DNA of 64,000 bases, from NCBI GenBank assembly GCA_030704615.1, contig CM060733.1, positions 10,912,001 through 10,976,000 on the forward strand. Direction: 5' to 3'. Shown piece by piece: positions 1 to 10,683 of this stretch; position 1 is the first letter of the stretch, and the number at the start of each line of letters is the position of its first letter. The notes beneath the pieces were generated by a model. The model was not told the origin of the DNA. It did not search any database and worked only from the letters and a program-made list of their open reading frames with translations. Position numbers and translations under genes: made by a program. This DNA comes from Takakia lepidozioides. Taxonomy: Eukaryota; Streptophyta; Takakiopsida; Takakiales; Takakiaceae.

Positions 1-85
1 ACTACAAGCACGTATCGCTGGAGATTTGGTTGTGCATCCTGGGTAGGGTATCGCAAACACTAAAGACACGTAATGGGGTGACGCC

Positions 86-195
86 GCCATTTGAATATTC
101 GAATGAGCCATTTGAATAGTTCAAATATTGAAATGGATTTGGGCTATTCATATGGCCATTTGAATATTGGAATGAGCCATTTGAATAGTTCAAAT
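86..195. repeat. Two-copy AT-rich direct repeat, 69-bp period
   Basis: A 41-bp unit beginning GCCATTTGAATATT lies at 86-126 and again at 155-195, with one or two mismatches. Each copy also contains a short internal inverted repeat (CATTTGAAT against TTCAAATG). No gene is seen here. Nothing shows whether it is part of a transposon end. Confidence 0.6.
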
Positions 196-1480
196 GACCA
201 TTTCAATTTTGGAGCTCCGCGATCCAAGCTCTATTTGGTTATTGAAGCTTGTTTTTCTTTTCCTTCCCCTAAGTTCTGCCTTGTGGTGCTTCGCTCTACT
301 AGTTGTTGGTCTCTTGCCTGTAGGCTATGGTGGCCCTAGTGTTGGCCTCTCTGTTGTCGCGCTCTTCTCTTCTTCTTTGCTTGCCGGTGGTATCCCTGTC
401 GTACTGCCTTCATGGCCTCCACAAGATTATTTTTTCCCTACTTTTTGCTGACTTTTCTATGTGTTCCCTGGCTTTGGCTCTTTATTATTTAAAAATAATA
501 ATATTGATACCCGTATTGATATTCAACTGATAGTTTTTTTTTTAAAAAACCCAAACTATTGATACCATATATTTTGCATATCTAAGGGAAATACTTATAT
601 CAGCATACTATTTGCAAATTTATCATTCTCACGCTTTCGTGGGCGAAACAGAATGAATTGTGTGTAGTTTGCATATTAGTGATTGCTACGAGTGTCAAAT
701 GCACATGATTAAATATGAAACTATTAATCAACAAAAAGTGTTGATGGAGATGGCACTGACAGGAAATTCCTTATGCCCCAACTTTGCGTATCTTTGTGCG
801 TGAGCACAAATTTCACATTTTAGTTTCTCTAGAGCATTTTTTTAAGAATATTCTTGGAATGTGTGGCATATCTTCTTCTGCTCACGTGAGCAGGCGCATG
901 GAGACATGAGCCTGCTCACGTGCTACCCAACCTCTCTCACCCCTAAAAACTCACAGATTTCAGATGATTTTTTTTTCCCCCCCCCCCTCACATTGGCATA
1001 TCCCACCTACTCACTGTTGCAATTAAGTAGATTCCTTGTATTTAGCCTGTAGCAAAATTGCAAGTGAATTTGTGGGCTGCCCATTCTTGACTCACCTTCA
1101 GCGACCCCCTAAAATCAAACTACAAAGGAGCTACAAACAAAACAACTGAAAAAACGCTGAAAATTTGTGGAAAGTCCAGGGTTATCTAGTGAACAATGTG
1201 CTCCCGAAAAACAACTGAAAACAACGCTGTAAGTTAAGGAATTTTGATAAGACCACTGAATTGTTTTGCCCCAGAAACTACAACCGTCTTGGGTTATTTT
1301 TGTTCTCCAATAAATTGTTATAATATCCCAAATTTCACTGTGGATGTCTCAAGGTACTAGGGAGCCAATCTAGATAACTTTGTATACGGTCAGTTTTCAT
1401 GGATGCTACATATGTATTAGATACGGCCCTTTCGCTCATTGGAGGTGCAGTTTTGCAGTACTGCCAAATAGGGACATTTA
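196..1480. other. Intergenic stretch without a recognised gene
   Basis: No open frame here has a recognisable domain. Visible features are a T-run at 533-543, a C-run at 979-986 after a T-run, and two G-box cores (CACGTG) at 882-887 and 917-922 inside an inverted repeat (879-894 and 911-923). Nothing else is supported. Confidence 0.5.
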
Positions 1481-1879
1481 GAGCATCTCCACAGTGCCAC
1501 GACACTTGCCCGAAAACGGCAATCTAATGGCGCGGGGTCCAAAAAAGTAGTGCAGCTTGCTCCACGGTTGGCTCGGCCCGGTAGAATTGCCGTCGGCCCC
1601 ACCTTAATTCTGCCTCCCACCCCGACATTTTGCCAATCATACCGGGACCCGCCAACCACATTACATTTGTGAGTTATTTGTGAGTTAATGAGATATGATG
1701 TCCTCGGTCAACGCGCCAAGATTGTGCTCGAGCGGCGGGCCTGCCTGGGGCTATCTCTACCGGGTCTCCTACCGTCCCAACCGTGGAGCATCAGCCAACT
1801 AGTCTTTGTAAAAAATATTGTCGCCCCTGTAACCAGGGTATATAACGTTTGACGGGCTGTGCTCACCGTGGAGATGCTC
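1481..1879. mobile_element. Tourist-like (PIF/Harbinger-type) MITE
   Basis: The element begins GAGCATCTCCACAGTG at 1481 and ends with the inverted form (CACCGTGGAGATGCTC) at 1879. It is flanked by the trinucleotide TTA at 1478-1480 and 1880-1882. A 3-bp TTA target duplication and a GAGCATCTCCA-type terminal inverted repeat are characteristic of Tourist MITEs mobilised by PIF/Harbinger transposases. At about 399 bp it has no coding capacity, so it is non-autonomous. The family call rests on TSD and TIR pattern only. Confidence 0.75.
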
Positions 1880-2072
1880 TTAGGGCCCCTTCAGACTACG
1901 GATCAAGACCAAGAAACCTTTGGACCAATTTGAAGGTAATTGGTCTCAATAGTGGTCCCTAGATGCATATTAAAATATTAATATCCTAGGGACTAAAGTG
2001 GGTGTTTGTAAAGGCTTGGGACCAAGACCAAGGAACTTAAAATGAGGTGTATCACCTTGTGAGGCTAGATTC

Positions 2073-2541
2073 TGGGGCCAGGGATATATTCCCCTTTCTA
2101 TCCGGTATTACCAGTATGAGGGTTGTAGCGCAGTAGGGCAGTGACACGCTTGAGAGGATGGAACCTAGTACAAAGATCAACCTCACTTACACACATTCAT
2201 CCATACACATCAAAGGAACACCGTACAAGATCTATGACCAAAATCCACCACCTCGTTTCCTTGAGTGCTTTGATTTATATAGTACTTAAGCATGTAATCC
2301 TATCTAGGCCAAACGGCTGCTTTCTATTGGTCGGCCAGATGTTATCCCAGCAAGGCCACACAAGCCTGCCACATCACCTAATCTATTCATAATCCGACTG
2401 TTAACTACAGACAACATCAACTTAATAAAGCCAGCTGTGCCAACGCCTAATACGTAACGGCTATTCCACCTACATCCATCTAGGATTAAATGAGGGCTTC
2501 ATCCGATGTCATTCGTTACCCTGAATGAGCTTCACCATCCT
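2073..2541 (-). repeat. 3' LTR of the minus-strand Ty3/gypsy element
   Basis: This block is repeated at about 10,224-10,683 with roughly 95% identity by eye (point changes plus one short deletion near 2485). The two copies flank the minus-strand gag-pol relic, so they are its LTRs. On the minus strand the copy starts near TGGTGAAGCTCATTC and ends near CCCCA. Exact ends and a target duplication could not be fixed, because the shared block extends a few bases past the TG/CA ends. Confidence 0.75.
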
Positions 2542-2565
2542 GGGGCGTGCTAGATTGTGAGCAGA

Positions 2566-2599
2566 AAAAACTGTGAGCAAGATTCTGCTCACAGTTTTT
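2566..2599. repeat. Perfect 14-bp stem inverted repeat
   Basis: The arm AAAAACTGTGAGCA (2566-2579) and its perfect complement (2586-2599) are separated by a 6-nt loop. It lies just inside the left LTR. It may be a small foldback relic. No function can be assigned. Confidence 0.6.
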
Positions 2600-3087
2600 G
2601 CCCTATTGTCGCGGACCTGAACCTGCTGGAAGCCCTATTACCGTGGGCTTCAAGCATCAAAAAATGAGCATTTTTTTTTTAAGAGTGAGCCAGTGGGTTA
2701 GCAGCAACATTGTGGAGTGATTGATTGATGTTTGAGTGTGTTTTGAAAAGGAGTTGGATGAAAGGAGTGGATGAACGATGGATGAATGCGCGATGAGAAA
2801 AGATGGATGAGAAAGAGAGTGGATGAATGAAAACGATGAATTCAGACCGGGGACCGCTAAAGGAAGCCCGAAAACACATCTTCAAACATGCAAGGGAGGG
2901 AAACTGGTGCTTCATAAATGTTTGTCTTAAAACAAATGAGTCATTCCGAAAAGGCACTTTCCACTACTATCTGATTTTGAGCCTAAAACTGGTGCAGAAT
3001 TGTCTATAAAGATATTAGCCCGGCTCTACACAAAACCACCTCTGTCACGGACCACAGGAGGGGGAGATGAGATGAGACGAATGTGCC
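2600..3087. other. No recognisable gene; GA-rich simple sequence
   Basis: The stretch 2690-2830 is rich in GGATGA-like repeats (for example around 2757-2830). The open frames on both strands have no recognisable domain. It lies between the 3' LTR and the palindromic array, inside the retroelement span, but does not look like gypsy pol. Confidence 0.4.
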
Positions 3088-3665
3088 AGATTAAGGTGAC
3101 GTTGACGCCACCTTAATCTGGCTGGTCTTCTGGGCTGGAATTAAGCTCCAACAGGGGCTGGGAATTAAGGTGGCGTTGACGCCACCTTAATGCCGAGCCT
3201 GTTTCCCTCTACGAACATGGCTGCTCGCCAAGGCTTTTATTTAGTTTTTATTGTTTTTTTATTGTTTTTGGGGTGAATTATCATGTTCCAATAGGGGCTG
3301 GGAATTAAGTAGTCATTGACGACACCTTAATTCCCAGCCCTTGATGGAACATGACAATTCACCTGCCACCTTCTCTGGTTGGGCTTCTGGGTTGGAATTA
3401 AGCTCTAACAGGGGCTAGGAATTAAGGTGTCGTTGACGACACCTTAATTCCCAGCCCCTATTAGAACATGACAATTCACTTGCCACCTTAATCTGGTTGG
3501 TCTTCTGGGCTGGAATTAAGCCCTACCAGGGGTTGGGAATTAAGGTGTCGTTGACGACACCTGTTGGAACATGACAATTCATCTGCCACCTTAATCTGGT
3601 TGGTCTTCTGGGCTGGAATTAAGCTCTAACAGGGACTGGGAATTAAGGTGGCGTCCACCTTAATG
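3088..3665. repeat. Tandem array of palindrome-cored units (about 75-145 bp)
   Basis: At least six units occur, each with an inverted-repeat core of the form AATTAAGGTG-TCGTTGACGA-CACCTTAATT. Cores are centred near 3101, 3176, 3317, 3434, 3550 and 3650. Between cores are recurring blocks such as CTGGTTGGTCTTCTGGGC and GAACATGACAATTCA. The core arms change together (TCGTTGACGA versus GCGTTGACGC), which keeps the palindrome. A weaker related stretch continues to about 3,840. The array may be a satellite-like expansion of a foldback element. No coding potential is seen. Confidence 0.7.
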
Positions 3666-4157
3666 CCGAGCCTATTTCCCTCTACGAACATGGCTCCTGA
3701 GTCCTCGCCAAGGTTTTTATTTCATATTTATATTTGTTTTTGGTTTTTGGGGTAAATTGTCATGTTCCTTGTGAGGGCTGCGAATGCCGTCACCTTAATG
3801 CCCAACCTGTTTCAATGGTAGAACATGGCTGTTCGCTTAGGTTTTGTTGTAATTTTAAATATTTTAATTGGTTTTTGGGTTGGATTCCCATGTGCCGTTT
3901 GAATTAGGGTTACCATTTTGGGTTTCTGGCTTCCGTTTCTGCTTTGGGGTTTGAGGTTTGGGGTTTATCAATGCGGGCATGGGTTTGAGGTTAATGGTTT
4001 TCCATTGGGGTTTGAAATTTGGGTTGCGGGATCAATGTTTGTAGTTATGGTTTCCCCGTGTTTCCCCGTGTATAGAATTTGTCGTCAATGCTGTGTTTGC
4101 CGTACAATCAGTTTTAGATAAGCAAACAACAGAATTGGAACAGCCATGTCCCACTCG
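3666..4157. other. No gene recognised; diverged repeat tail
   Basis: The first part repeats motifs of the upstream array (CTACGAACATGGCT, CACCTTAATGCC) together with TTTTTGGTTTTTGGGG runs. The second part is T/G-rich with repeated GGGTTTGAGGTTTGGGG. It adjoins the abrupt end of the integrase relic at 4158, so the 3' end of that element appears to have been replaced by unrelated repeat DNA. Confidence 0.4.
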
Positions 4158-4844
4158 TCAATCGAAAGTCCCATTCTTCTCTAACATTTGACACATGGTC
4201 TTGTTAAAACGCTCAGTCAAGCCATTGCATTGGGGGTTATAAGGGGCAGTCACCGCATGATGAGTATTCAAATTAAACAAGACAATTTCCATGAGCTGGT
4301 TACAAAACTCGGTACCTTGATCTGTGAGGATCTCAATGGGACATCCGTGGCGGATGATCACCTTGTCAAAGAAGAATTGAACCACTTCATCACTGCCATT
4401 AGCAACCAATGGTCAGATCTCAACCCATTTCGTCAGGTAATCCGTGGCTACAGCAAGGTATGCATGGCCCTTGGATGTGGGTTTGAGTGGTCCAACTAAA
4501 TCTAAGCCCACCCTTGCAAAAGGTTCAGTGACAGGGATAGGCTGGAAAGGTAATGGAGCCTTGATTCTAGGCAGTATGGTCTTAGCATGACAGAGAACAC
4601 ATCTAGCAATGAAAGCTGAAACATCCTTCACCAACCCTTTCCAATGATATTGTTCTTGCAAACGTTTGACTGTCTTGGTAACCCCCAAATAACCAGCATA
4701 AGTAGAAGTATGGTAAAACTCAAGCAAGGCAGGAACAACGGACCTAGGAGGGACTTCCACAGCAGATTGGCCTTCAAAAGCATCAACTTTGAACAAACGC
4801 CCTTCATTTTCCCGGCAGGTAGGTAAATGATAGTTAACTTGCAA
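4158..4844 (-). pseudogene. Gypsy integrase relic (HHCC zinc-binding and DDE core)
   Basis: The zinc-binding region (4,570-4,844) ends with a CVLC pair after HTSTYAGYLGVTKTVKRL. The catalytic core has the first Asp in GLDLVGPL (near 4,500), a second in EILTDQGTEF and the Glu in GLTERFNKTM. A stop near 4,410 separates the first Asp from the other two, and the frame ends at 4158 before any C-terminal domain. It is therefore a truncated, inactive copy. Between 4,895 and 5,373 the connection to RNase H is too degraded to read. Confidence 0.8.
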
Positions 4845-5373
4845 GCCTCATAAGTAGCTTGGATATGCCACTTACGTGGGTGCCGACTTTGCACCTATGG
4901 AGAAGAGCTTCGTAAAGTGGGTCATCTATGCTACAACCTTTATGGCCACACAACAGCGGTTAGAGCAGGTGAAATAGAAAGTGTCCGCCCCCGTGTTCTT
5001 CCTTTCATGTATCATGTCATACTTTCAGTGGCTGCTATGAAGGTGTGCGTAGGCATTAGAAAACAGCTCAGTCCCTTGGTCAGGAAACAAAAATCAGGCA
5101 AGATGCTGGAGAAGAATGAACCAGACATATGTAAGGGACATAACTAAACCCAACAGTGTGTCCGCCACACTTTAATGCAGACTAGTTCTAGCAGCAAACC
5201 TAATCATGAACATCAAACTGAAGAAGATCCCAACTATGAAGCAGGTCTGCAGGTATACAGGGATAATCTAGCAAATGACATAAAGCAATTTGGGATCAAA
5301 GTGGGAGTCAGCAACAACACGGGGAGATGAAGGAGAGGGCAGACGAGCCAAATCATCTAAGGTGGTGTAAGGA

Positions 5374-6057
5374 TCAGCAGCTTTGGTCTATCTCCCCATG
5401 AGTAAGAGCATCTGCATTAACATTATCTTTGCCTCGTTTGTAGGTGATCTTGAAGTCATAGGCCTGTAGAATGAGAGCCCATCTTGCCAACCTCCCTGTC
5501 AATTCTCTAGGAGTAAGTAACGCTTTCAACGGAAGATGATCAGTTTCAACAACAAACGGGCAACCATGAAGATATTGGCAAAAAGATTTGACACCAAAAA
5601 TCATTGCCAATCTTTTCTTTATCCGTGATGGAATAATTGCGTTCATGTTTGTCTAAGCGCCTAGAGGCATAAGCCACTGCATGTTCCCTTCAATCATGAA
5701 TTTGGCTGAGCACTGCAGAAATAGCCAAATCACTGGCATCAGTCTGTATGGCAAGGAAAAATCGGGGTAAGCAAGAACAGGGGCAGATGTCAAGGCAATT
5801 TTGAGCTTTTCAAAGGCAGAGGTTTCAGCCAGGCCCCACAGAAATTGAACATCTTTGGATAAGAGCCTAGTGACTGGTGCAGCAATCTTTGCAAATTGAA
5901 AGATGAAGCGACGGTAATATGAGCCTAATCCAAGAAAAGCCTTGACACAATGTTTGTCTTTGGGGATAGGGTACTCCCATACAGCCCAAATTTTGTTGGG
6001 ATCAGGATTGATGCCTGCAGCAGAAAGGAGGTGACCAAGAAAATGCAGTTGCTCCAT
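5374..6057 (-). pseudogene. Gypsy reverse transcriptase thumb and RNase H relic
   Basis: The 5,653-6,057 segment has the thumb/connection hallmarks FLGHLLSAAGI and FLGLGSYYRRFIFQFAKIA. The 5,374-5,646 segment has the RNase H hallmarks VETDHLPLKALL, RLARWALILQAYDF and YKRGKDNVNADAL. The two are in different frames, so at least one frameshift separates them. They belong to the same gag-pol as the upstream reverse transcriptase. Confidence 0.85.
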
Positions 6058-7292
6058 GCAAAAGTCGCATTTCTTTGCTTTGATTTTAAGTCCAGCAGCT
6101 CAGAGTCTACACACCACCCTTTGCAAGTCCAAGAGGTGAGCTTCAAAGGTAGTAGAGTACACATTGATATCATCTATATAAACGAGAGCACATTCCCAGC
6201 GTAAGTTTCCTAACACTACATCCATGTTAATCGTTGAAACATAGCCGTGGCATTGCAAAGCTCAAAAGACATGGTTTCAAACCGATACATGCCTATCCTA
6301 CACGTAAAAGCAGTCTTTTCTTTGGCAGCAGGAGTGAGAGGCACTTGCCAAAACCCTACTGCAAGATCGAGAGAAGAGAATATAGCGGCACCATTGAGCT
6401 GATCTACTGTCTCATTAATGCGAGGAAGAGGGTACACATCACGTTTAGTAATGGCATTCAACCTACGAAAGTCAACACAAAATTTGGTGGTCCTATCTTT
6501 CTTACCAACCAACACGATGGGACTGGCCCATGGAGAAATAGAGGGAGTGATAACACCAACGTCCAGCATTCGATGGATTTCTTCCTGGATGACCTTGCAT
6601 TCCCGAACACTTTCCCGATAGGCATGTTGTTTAACAAGCTGACCATCAGTAACAATGTCATGCTGCAGAACAACAGTCCTGCCAAGATCATGAGAGCCTC
6701 TGCTAAAAAAGTCTAAGTTGTTGCGAATGAAGGCATGAAGCTGGATTGGCTGAGCTGGTGTCAGATGCTCACCCATCTTGATCTCTTTGAGAACCTGCTG
6801 AAAATGAGTCTCCCGGTCTGAAGTAAGGTTGGGATGGATCACTGAACCTTTGTGAGCAGCAAAACTGTGTAGCTGATCCACGGGTGAGTCCACGAGCCCG
6901 ATATCTTGCAAACTGAGAGCAGCCTGGACAGATGCTAGCTCAGAGAGTGGTACAGTAGTGAGACACGCCAGCACTTGCCCTTTTCGTATGGAAACAACAA
7001 TGCGTTCGGGGTTGGCAATGAGAAGCCGGGTTTTGCCTTTGAATCCACGATCAAGGATCCCAGCAACAATGAGGCAATGTTTCTGCAACGTTAACTTCCG
7101 CCAGCCCTCAATTTTTAAAAAATGACCCTGGGGACATAGAAATGCCAGACCCGTGGGGACAATGTGTTGGGAAAAAGCAGGGAGCACAAAATCAGTGGGG
7201 GCCCTTAACAAAAACGTATTTTTGGGAATAGGTAAGGGAGCAGTGTCTTTTTTGCCTGGAGAAGGGAATTGCCATTGGTATAAGCAGCCCAT
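6058..7292 (-). pseudogene. Gypsy reverse transcriptase relic
   Basis: From 7,292 leftward the frame carries RMLDVGVITPSISPWASPIV, KKDRTTKFCVDFRRLNAIT, YPLPRINETVDQL and FSSLDLAVGFWQVPL: palm and finger motifs of Ty3/gypsy reverse transcriptase, including the first catalytic Asp in SSLDLA. The frame ends at 6,216 just after MFQRL. The YIDD box is still readable in another frame at about 6,166-6,180, so a frameshift lies between them. Confidence 0.85.
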
Positions 7293-7319
7293 AGGTGCCT
7301 TGTACTGACTGAATCTAGA

Positions 7320-7622
7320 CTAGTTATAAGTTAACCCTACTTGCTCCCTCATAGCTTCAGCTTGCAACTTGAGCTTTGCAAAATTCGCCATAGAGGTGCC
7401 AGCAACAAGAGAGACTGGGCCCAGGCTTACCTTGTAGGGGTTACCCTCACCGTTATGTAGCCATATGACACTGTCAAGCACATTGATGCTAGCTTCCGCC
7501 CCCTTCATCCAATCTAACCCCAACAAGAACTGTTCTCCCAAAGTAACAATGCATGTGAGAACAACAGTCTTTCCACTAACTTTGATGGGAATGGTGACTA
7601 ACCCTAATGGTACCATCAGCAA
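7320..7622 (-). pseudogene. Gypsy aspartic protease-like relic
   Basis: The sequence LGLVTIPIKVSGKTVVLTCI followed by GEQFLLGLDWMKGAEASI matches the second half of retroviral-type pepsin folds, where the flap region precedes an I/L-L-G-x-D-W/F motif. The catalytic DS/TG triad, expected to the right, is not in this frame; a plausible remnant (CSIIDIGC) lies near 7,700-7,720. The element's protease is therefore degraded. Confidence 0.6.
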
Positions 7623-7880
7623 TGGTCACTGTAAGGCCAGTGGCAGATTGCAATTTGAGGCCTAAGACATGCACCACACTCAGAGGGACTGCAGACATCG
7701 TACAGCCAATATCTATGATGCAAGAAAAGGACAAGTGACCCACATGACACTACGTCATGAGAGGATGGACACGAAGTTTGCGCATGGTACGGAGAGCCTC
7801 ACAATGTAATAACTTGAAATCTTGCGAGAGAACTGCACTTACCACGGATTGAGGGTTGTGAAGGTGATCGTCTGGCATCC

Positions 7881-9086
7881 TCACAGACGACCGTTTTCGT
7901 TTAAAGCCCCCTTCTTCTCTTTCTTAAGCTGCTCAATAAGGATTGGCAAATCAGGCATGTATGGGCATCGTCGAGTGTAGTGCTCAGTGGATTTACAGAT
8001 CATGCAAGCAGGTAGTGAGGCCTTGTCAACATACCTCAAGCCTGTTTGGGTTCTTCCCTTATAACCCCCTTGTTTGGGACCTTCTGGGTTTTGTCCTGGG
8101 GCATCAGAACCCGAGGCCCTCCAGGTGGCTTCACTTTTCAAAGCCTGCAGCTGGTCTTGCATATCACTACGCAATTGATGCAACTTATGAACCAACGTGG
8201 GCAATACTTGATCTGCTGTAGCAGTCATTTCACCATGGACATCCACTAGATTAGTTTCCTTACTAGCAACAAGAAAATGTGTGGCCTTAAGAGGGGAGGA
8301 GCTCAGGCCAGCCTTGGCAGCCTTCAACCTAAGTCGCTCTTCCAGTAGCCCTACCATCTCGTCCTCATGGTGATAATGTTGTTTCTGCAGGAATACCCTT
8401 TCATCTGGGGGTAAACCCTTGATGAAACAATGCTTCAGTATGGCTGACCGTTTAGCCGGCTCTTCCACTGCCTTACAGACTGCTGTACAAAGATCAAAGT
8501 AATACTTCCAGATACTGTCACCAGGGAAAAATGTTAGCTCAGGGACACTGTAAGCAATGGGCTTGACTTCCCGAAACAACCTATCTGCCAGTAGTCTGGC
8601 ATCATCCCAAGTCAGCTCAGCCTTTCCTTTGATGCTGGATTCAAAAATCTTTCTAGCTTCCCCTTTCAAACACATGCGAAAGGTTTTCACAATAAATTTC
8701 TGAGGAACCGAATTGATTTCTCTGCTAATGTCAAAGAACTCTAGAAAATATTCAAAATCCTTACCCAAATTAAAGTCCGGAAAGGGTTGCTTGTGCATTC
8801 GTTCAACAGAACACATTGGCTTGTTATCCGACACCACATGAGCACCTTGATTGATCAACATTTTCATTAAAGGCGGACAATTGGATATGACACCCATAGC
8901 CTCACAAAGCTCCTCCACATCAAGAGATGGCTCTTGAGTGGCCTTATCCTTTTCTACCCCTCTCTGACCAGTAGATTCTTCAGCTTGAGAGTTCTCATTC
9001 TTGTCAGTAGCTAACTCTCTCTCTCTCTCTCTTCTAGCTTTAAGCTCACTTAAGCCTACCATCTCTTCCGCTTCTTTTTCCAGCAT
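7881..9086 (-). CDS. Gypsy gag polyprotein with zinc knuckle (element relic)
   Basis: This 401-residue frame has a retrotransposon gag region: FPDFNLGKDFEYFLEFFDIS, FRMCLKGEARKIFESSIKG and DRLFREVKPIAYSVPELTFF, residues roughly 100-215. A C-terminal CCHC zinc knuckle CMICKSTEHYTRRC lies near residue 365. Gag forms the particle, and the knuckle binds element RNA. The N-terminus is charged and low complexity, with an RERERE run encoded by a CT microsatellite near 9,020. It is the longest uninterrupted frame of the element, but its partners are broken. Confidence 0.75.
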   Translation of the reverse strand: MLEKEAEEMVGLSELKARRERERELATDKNENSQAEESTGQRGVEKDKATQEPSLDVEELCEAMGVISNCPPLMKMLINQGAHVVSDNKPMCSVERMHKQPFPDFNLGKDFEYFLEFFDISREINSVPQKFIVKTFRMCLKGEARKIFESSIKGKAELTWDDARLLADRLFREVKPIAYSVPELTFFPGDSIWKYYFDLCTAVCKAVEEPAKRSAILKHCFIKGLPPDERVFLQKQHYHHEDEMVGLLEERLRLKAAKAGLSSSPLKATHFLVASKETNLVDVHGEMTATADQVLPTLVHKLHQLRSDMQDQLQALKSEATWRASGSDAPGQNPEGPKQGGYKGRTQTGLRYVDKASLPACMICKSTEHYTRRCPYMPDLPILIEQLKKEKKGALNENGRL

Positions 9087-10027
9087 GGCCCTAGTGTACT
9101 AGACAGGCATGGGCAAGACCAACACAACTTACCTCCTATCCGCTGGAGCTTGAAGGAATTCCTCCCAGTTCGCCACACAGTGGCAACTGATGTATTTGTG
9201 TTTGGGCAAAAGGTAGACAGCCTCACCCAACTGATCCCAGACTTCTCGGTCTGATTTGAGCCAAAATGAGACCTTGGCAATGGAACGAATTATACGTTCC
9301 TGACAACCAGGGTATGTGGAGGATATTCCGAGGCCTCTGCCACCTGACTGAGCCCCACGCGTTCGTATTTGAAGCTAAAATTACCACGTCCGTGACACAA
9401 TGAGAAAAGCGTTGCTCCAGCACCCCAGTGACTACCTCTTCCCAGGTCGGATCAACAGCAGCTGGAATAACTTTGACCTCACGAAGATTGGCAAACACAA
9501 TAGCCGTGCCACCCTTGACAAATTCCTAAAGCCGCAAAGGACTGAGCCTGTTGGGATGCGATAAGCTCTCCAAATCACTGCCAAGCTCACGGGAAACTGC
9601 AAACTTAGGAACACCTACTTCCGCCCAGCTGAATCGTTCACCAGCACTCATCCGACGTTTGAGCACTAAAAATGGGATTCTCTGAGCAATCTCTTCCGCT
9701 TGCGCGCAGTTCCTGCAACCATTTTCCAGCCCAAGCCCCCTGCAATGCTTTGTCCACTTTGCGTTTTTGTTCTCGTTTTTGAGCGGCAGTGGTTGCAACT
9801 TTCGCAGCCTCCTCAGCAGGCTCATCTTTGAACTTCGCAATCCAGTAATCAGAGGGAGTGTCCAACACGATTTCTTCACGTGTCCGTGCTTCCTTGTTAT
9901 CAACAGGAGTGTATTTGCAAATATCTTCACTCAAACGGACTCGTAATTCATGTAAAAATGTAAGCTCAAAGTTGAGCTCATGAGTAATCTCAGGAAACAA
10001 CGGCTCAGAGTGGGAAGAAGATGCCAT
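9056..10027 (-). pseudogene. 5' coding relic of the gypsy element, function unknown
   Basis: The frame 9,638-10,027 begins MASSSHSEPLFPEI about 200 bp inside the 5' LTR and is followed in other frames by readable protein to 9,056 (for example DPTWEEVVTGVLEQRFSHC at about 9,390-9,450). Position and charge suggest an N-terminal gag extension or an extra ORF upstream of gag. No known domain is recognised. The alternating frames suggest several indels. Confidence 0.5.
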
Positions 10028-10223
10028 CTCGCACAGTAGACAGAATCAACACAAGTGTACACAAACCAAAAACAAAAACAATGAAGCAAGGAGTATAAGC
10101 CGCCGCCATTGTGTTCGCTAATGGCTGTACCTTATGTTCCCTGCACAACACTAACACTTAAAAATGATTAGTTCATACATCCATGGTGACAGAGAAAATG
10201 CCCCCCCATCTCCATCAAGATTT

Positions 10224-10683
10224 TGGGGCTGGGGATATATTATTCCCCCTTCTGTCCGGTATTACCAGTATGAGGGTTGTAGCGCAGTAGGGCAGTGACA
10301 CGCTTGATAGGATGGAACCTAGTACAAAGATCAACCTCACTTACACACATTCATCCATACACATCAAAGGAACACCGTACAAGATCTGTGACCAAAATCC
10401 ACCACCTCGTTTCCTTGAGTGCTTTGATTTATATAGTACTTAAGCATGTAATCCTATCTAGGCCAAACGGCTGCCTTCCACTGGTCAGCCAGATGTTATC
10501 CCATCAAGGCCACACAAGCCTGCCACATCACCTAATCTAATCCTAATCCGACTATTAACTACAGACAACATCAGCTTAATAAAGCCCGCTGTGCTAACGC
10601 CTAATACGTAACGGCTACTCCACCTATTAACTGAGGGCCTCATCCGGTGTCATTCGTTACCCTGAATGAGCTTCACCATCCTG
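10224..10683 (-). repeat. 5' LTR of the minus-strand Ty3/gypsy element
   Basis: This is the partner of the 2,073-2,541 block. Differences include single-base changes and a 12-bp gap relative to the left copy. Because the coding region runs leftward, this is the promoter-bearing LTR. No clear TATA box was identified. Confidence 0.75.

Larger units (their letters stand above)
2073..10683 (-). mobile_element. Decayed Ty3/gypsy LTR retrotransposon
   Basis: The minus-strand order from right to left is LTR, gag, zinc knuckle, aspartic protease, reverse transcriptase, RNase H, integrase, LTR: the Ty3/gypsy order. The coding region is broken by several frameshifts and stops, and the integrase ends abruptly at 4158. 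Before the left LTR there are about 1.6 kb of palindromic repeats instead of a polypurine tract. The sequence just inside the right LTR on the minus strand (TGGAGATGGGGGGGC near 10,200-10,214) is a weak candidate primer site that I could not match to a tRNA. LTR divergence of about 5% indicates an old insertion. Confidence 0.85.

Noticed and set aside
2141-2392. Protein-coding gene duplicated at 10,295-10,540
   Set aside because: The pair of similar frames is explained by LTR identity. It has no domain and the copies differ by non-synonymous changes.
3088-3665. CRISPR-like array
   Set aside because: The repeats are irregular in length, palindromic, and have repeated rather than unique spacers. 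The context is a plant nuclear genome.
10200-10214. Primer binding site of the minus-strand gypsy element
   Set aside because: TGGAGATGGGGGGGC is in the right place, but I could not match it to a tRNA 3' end. It is left as a weak candidate within the element entry.
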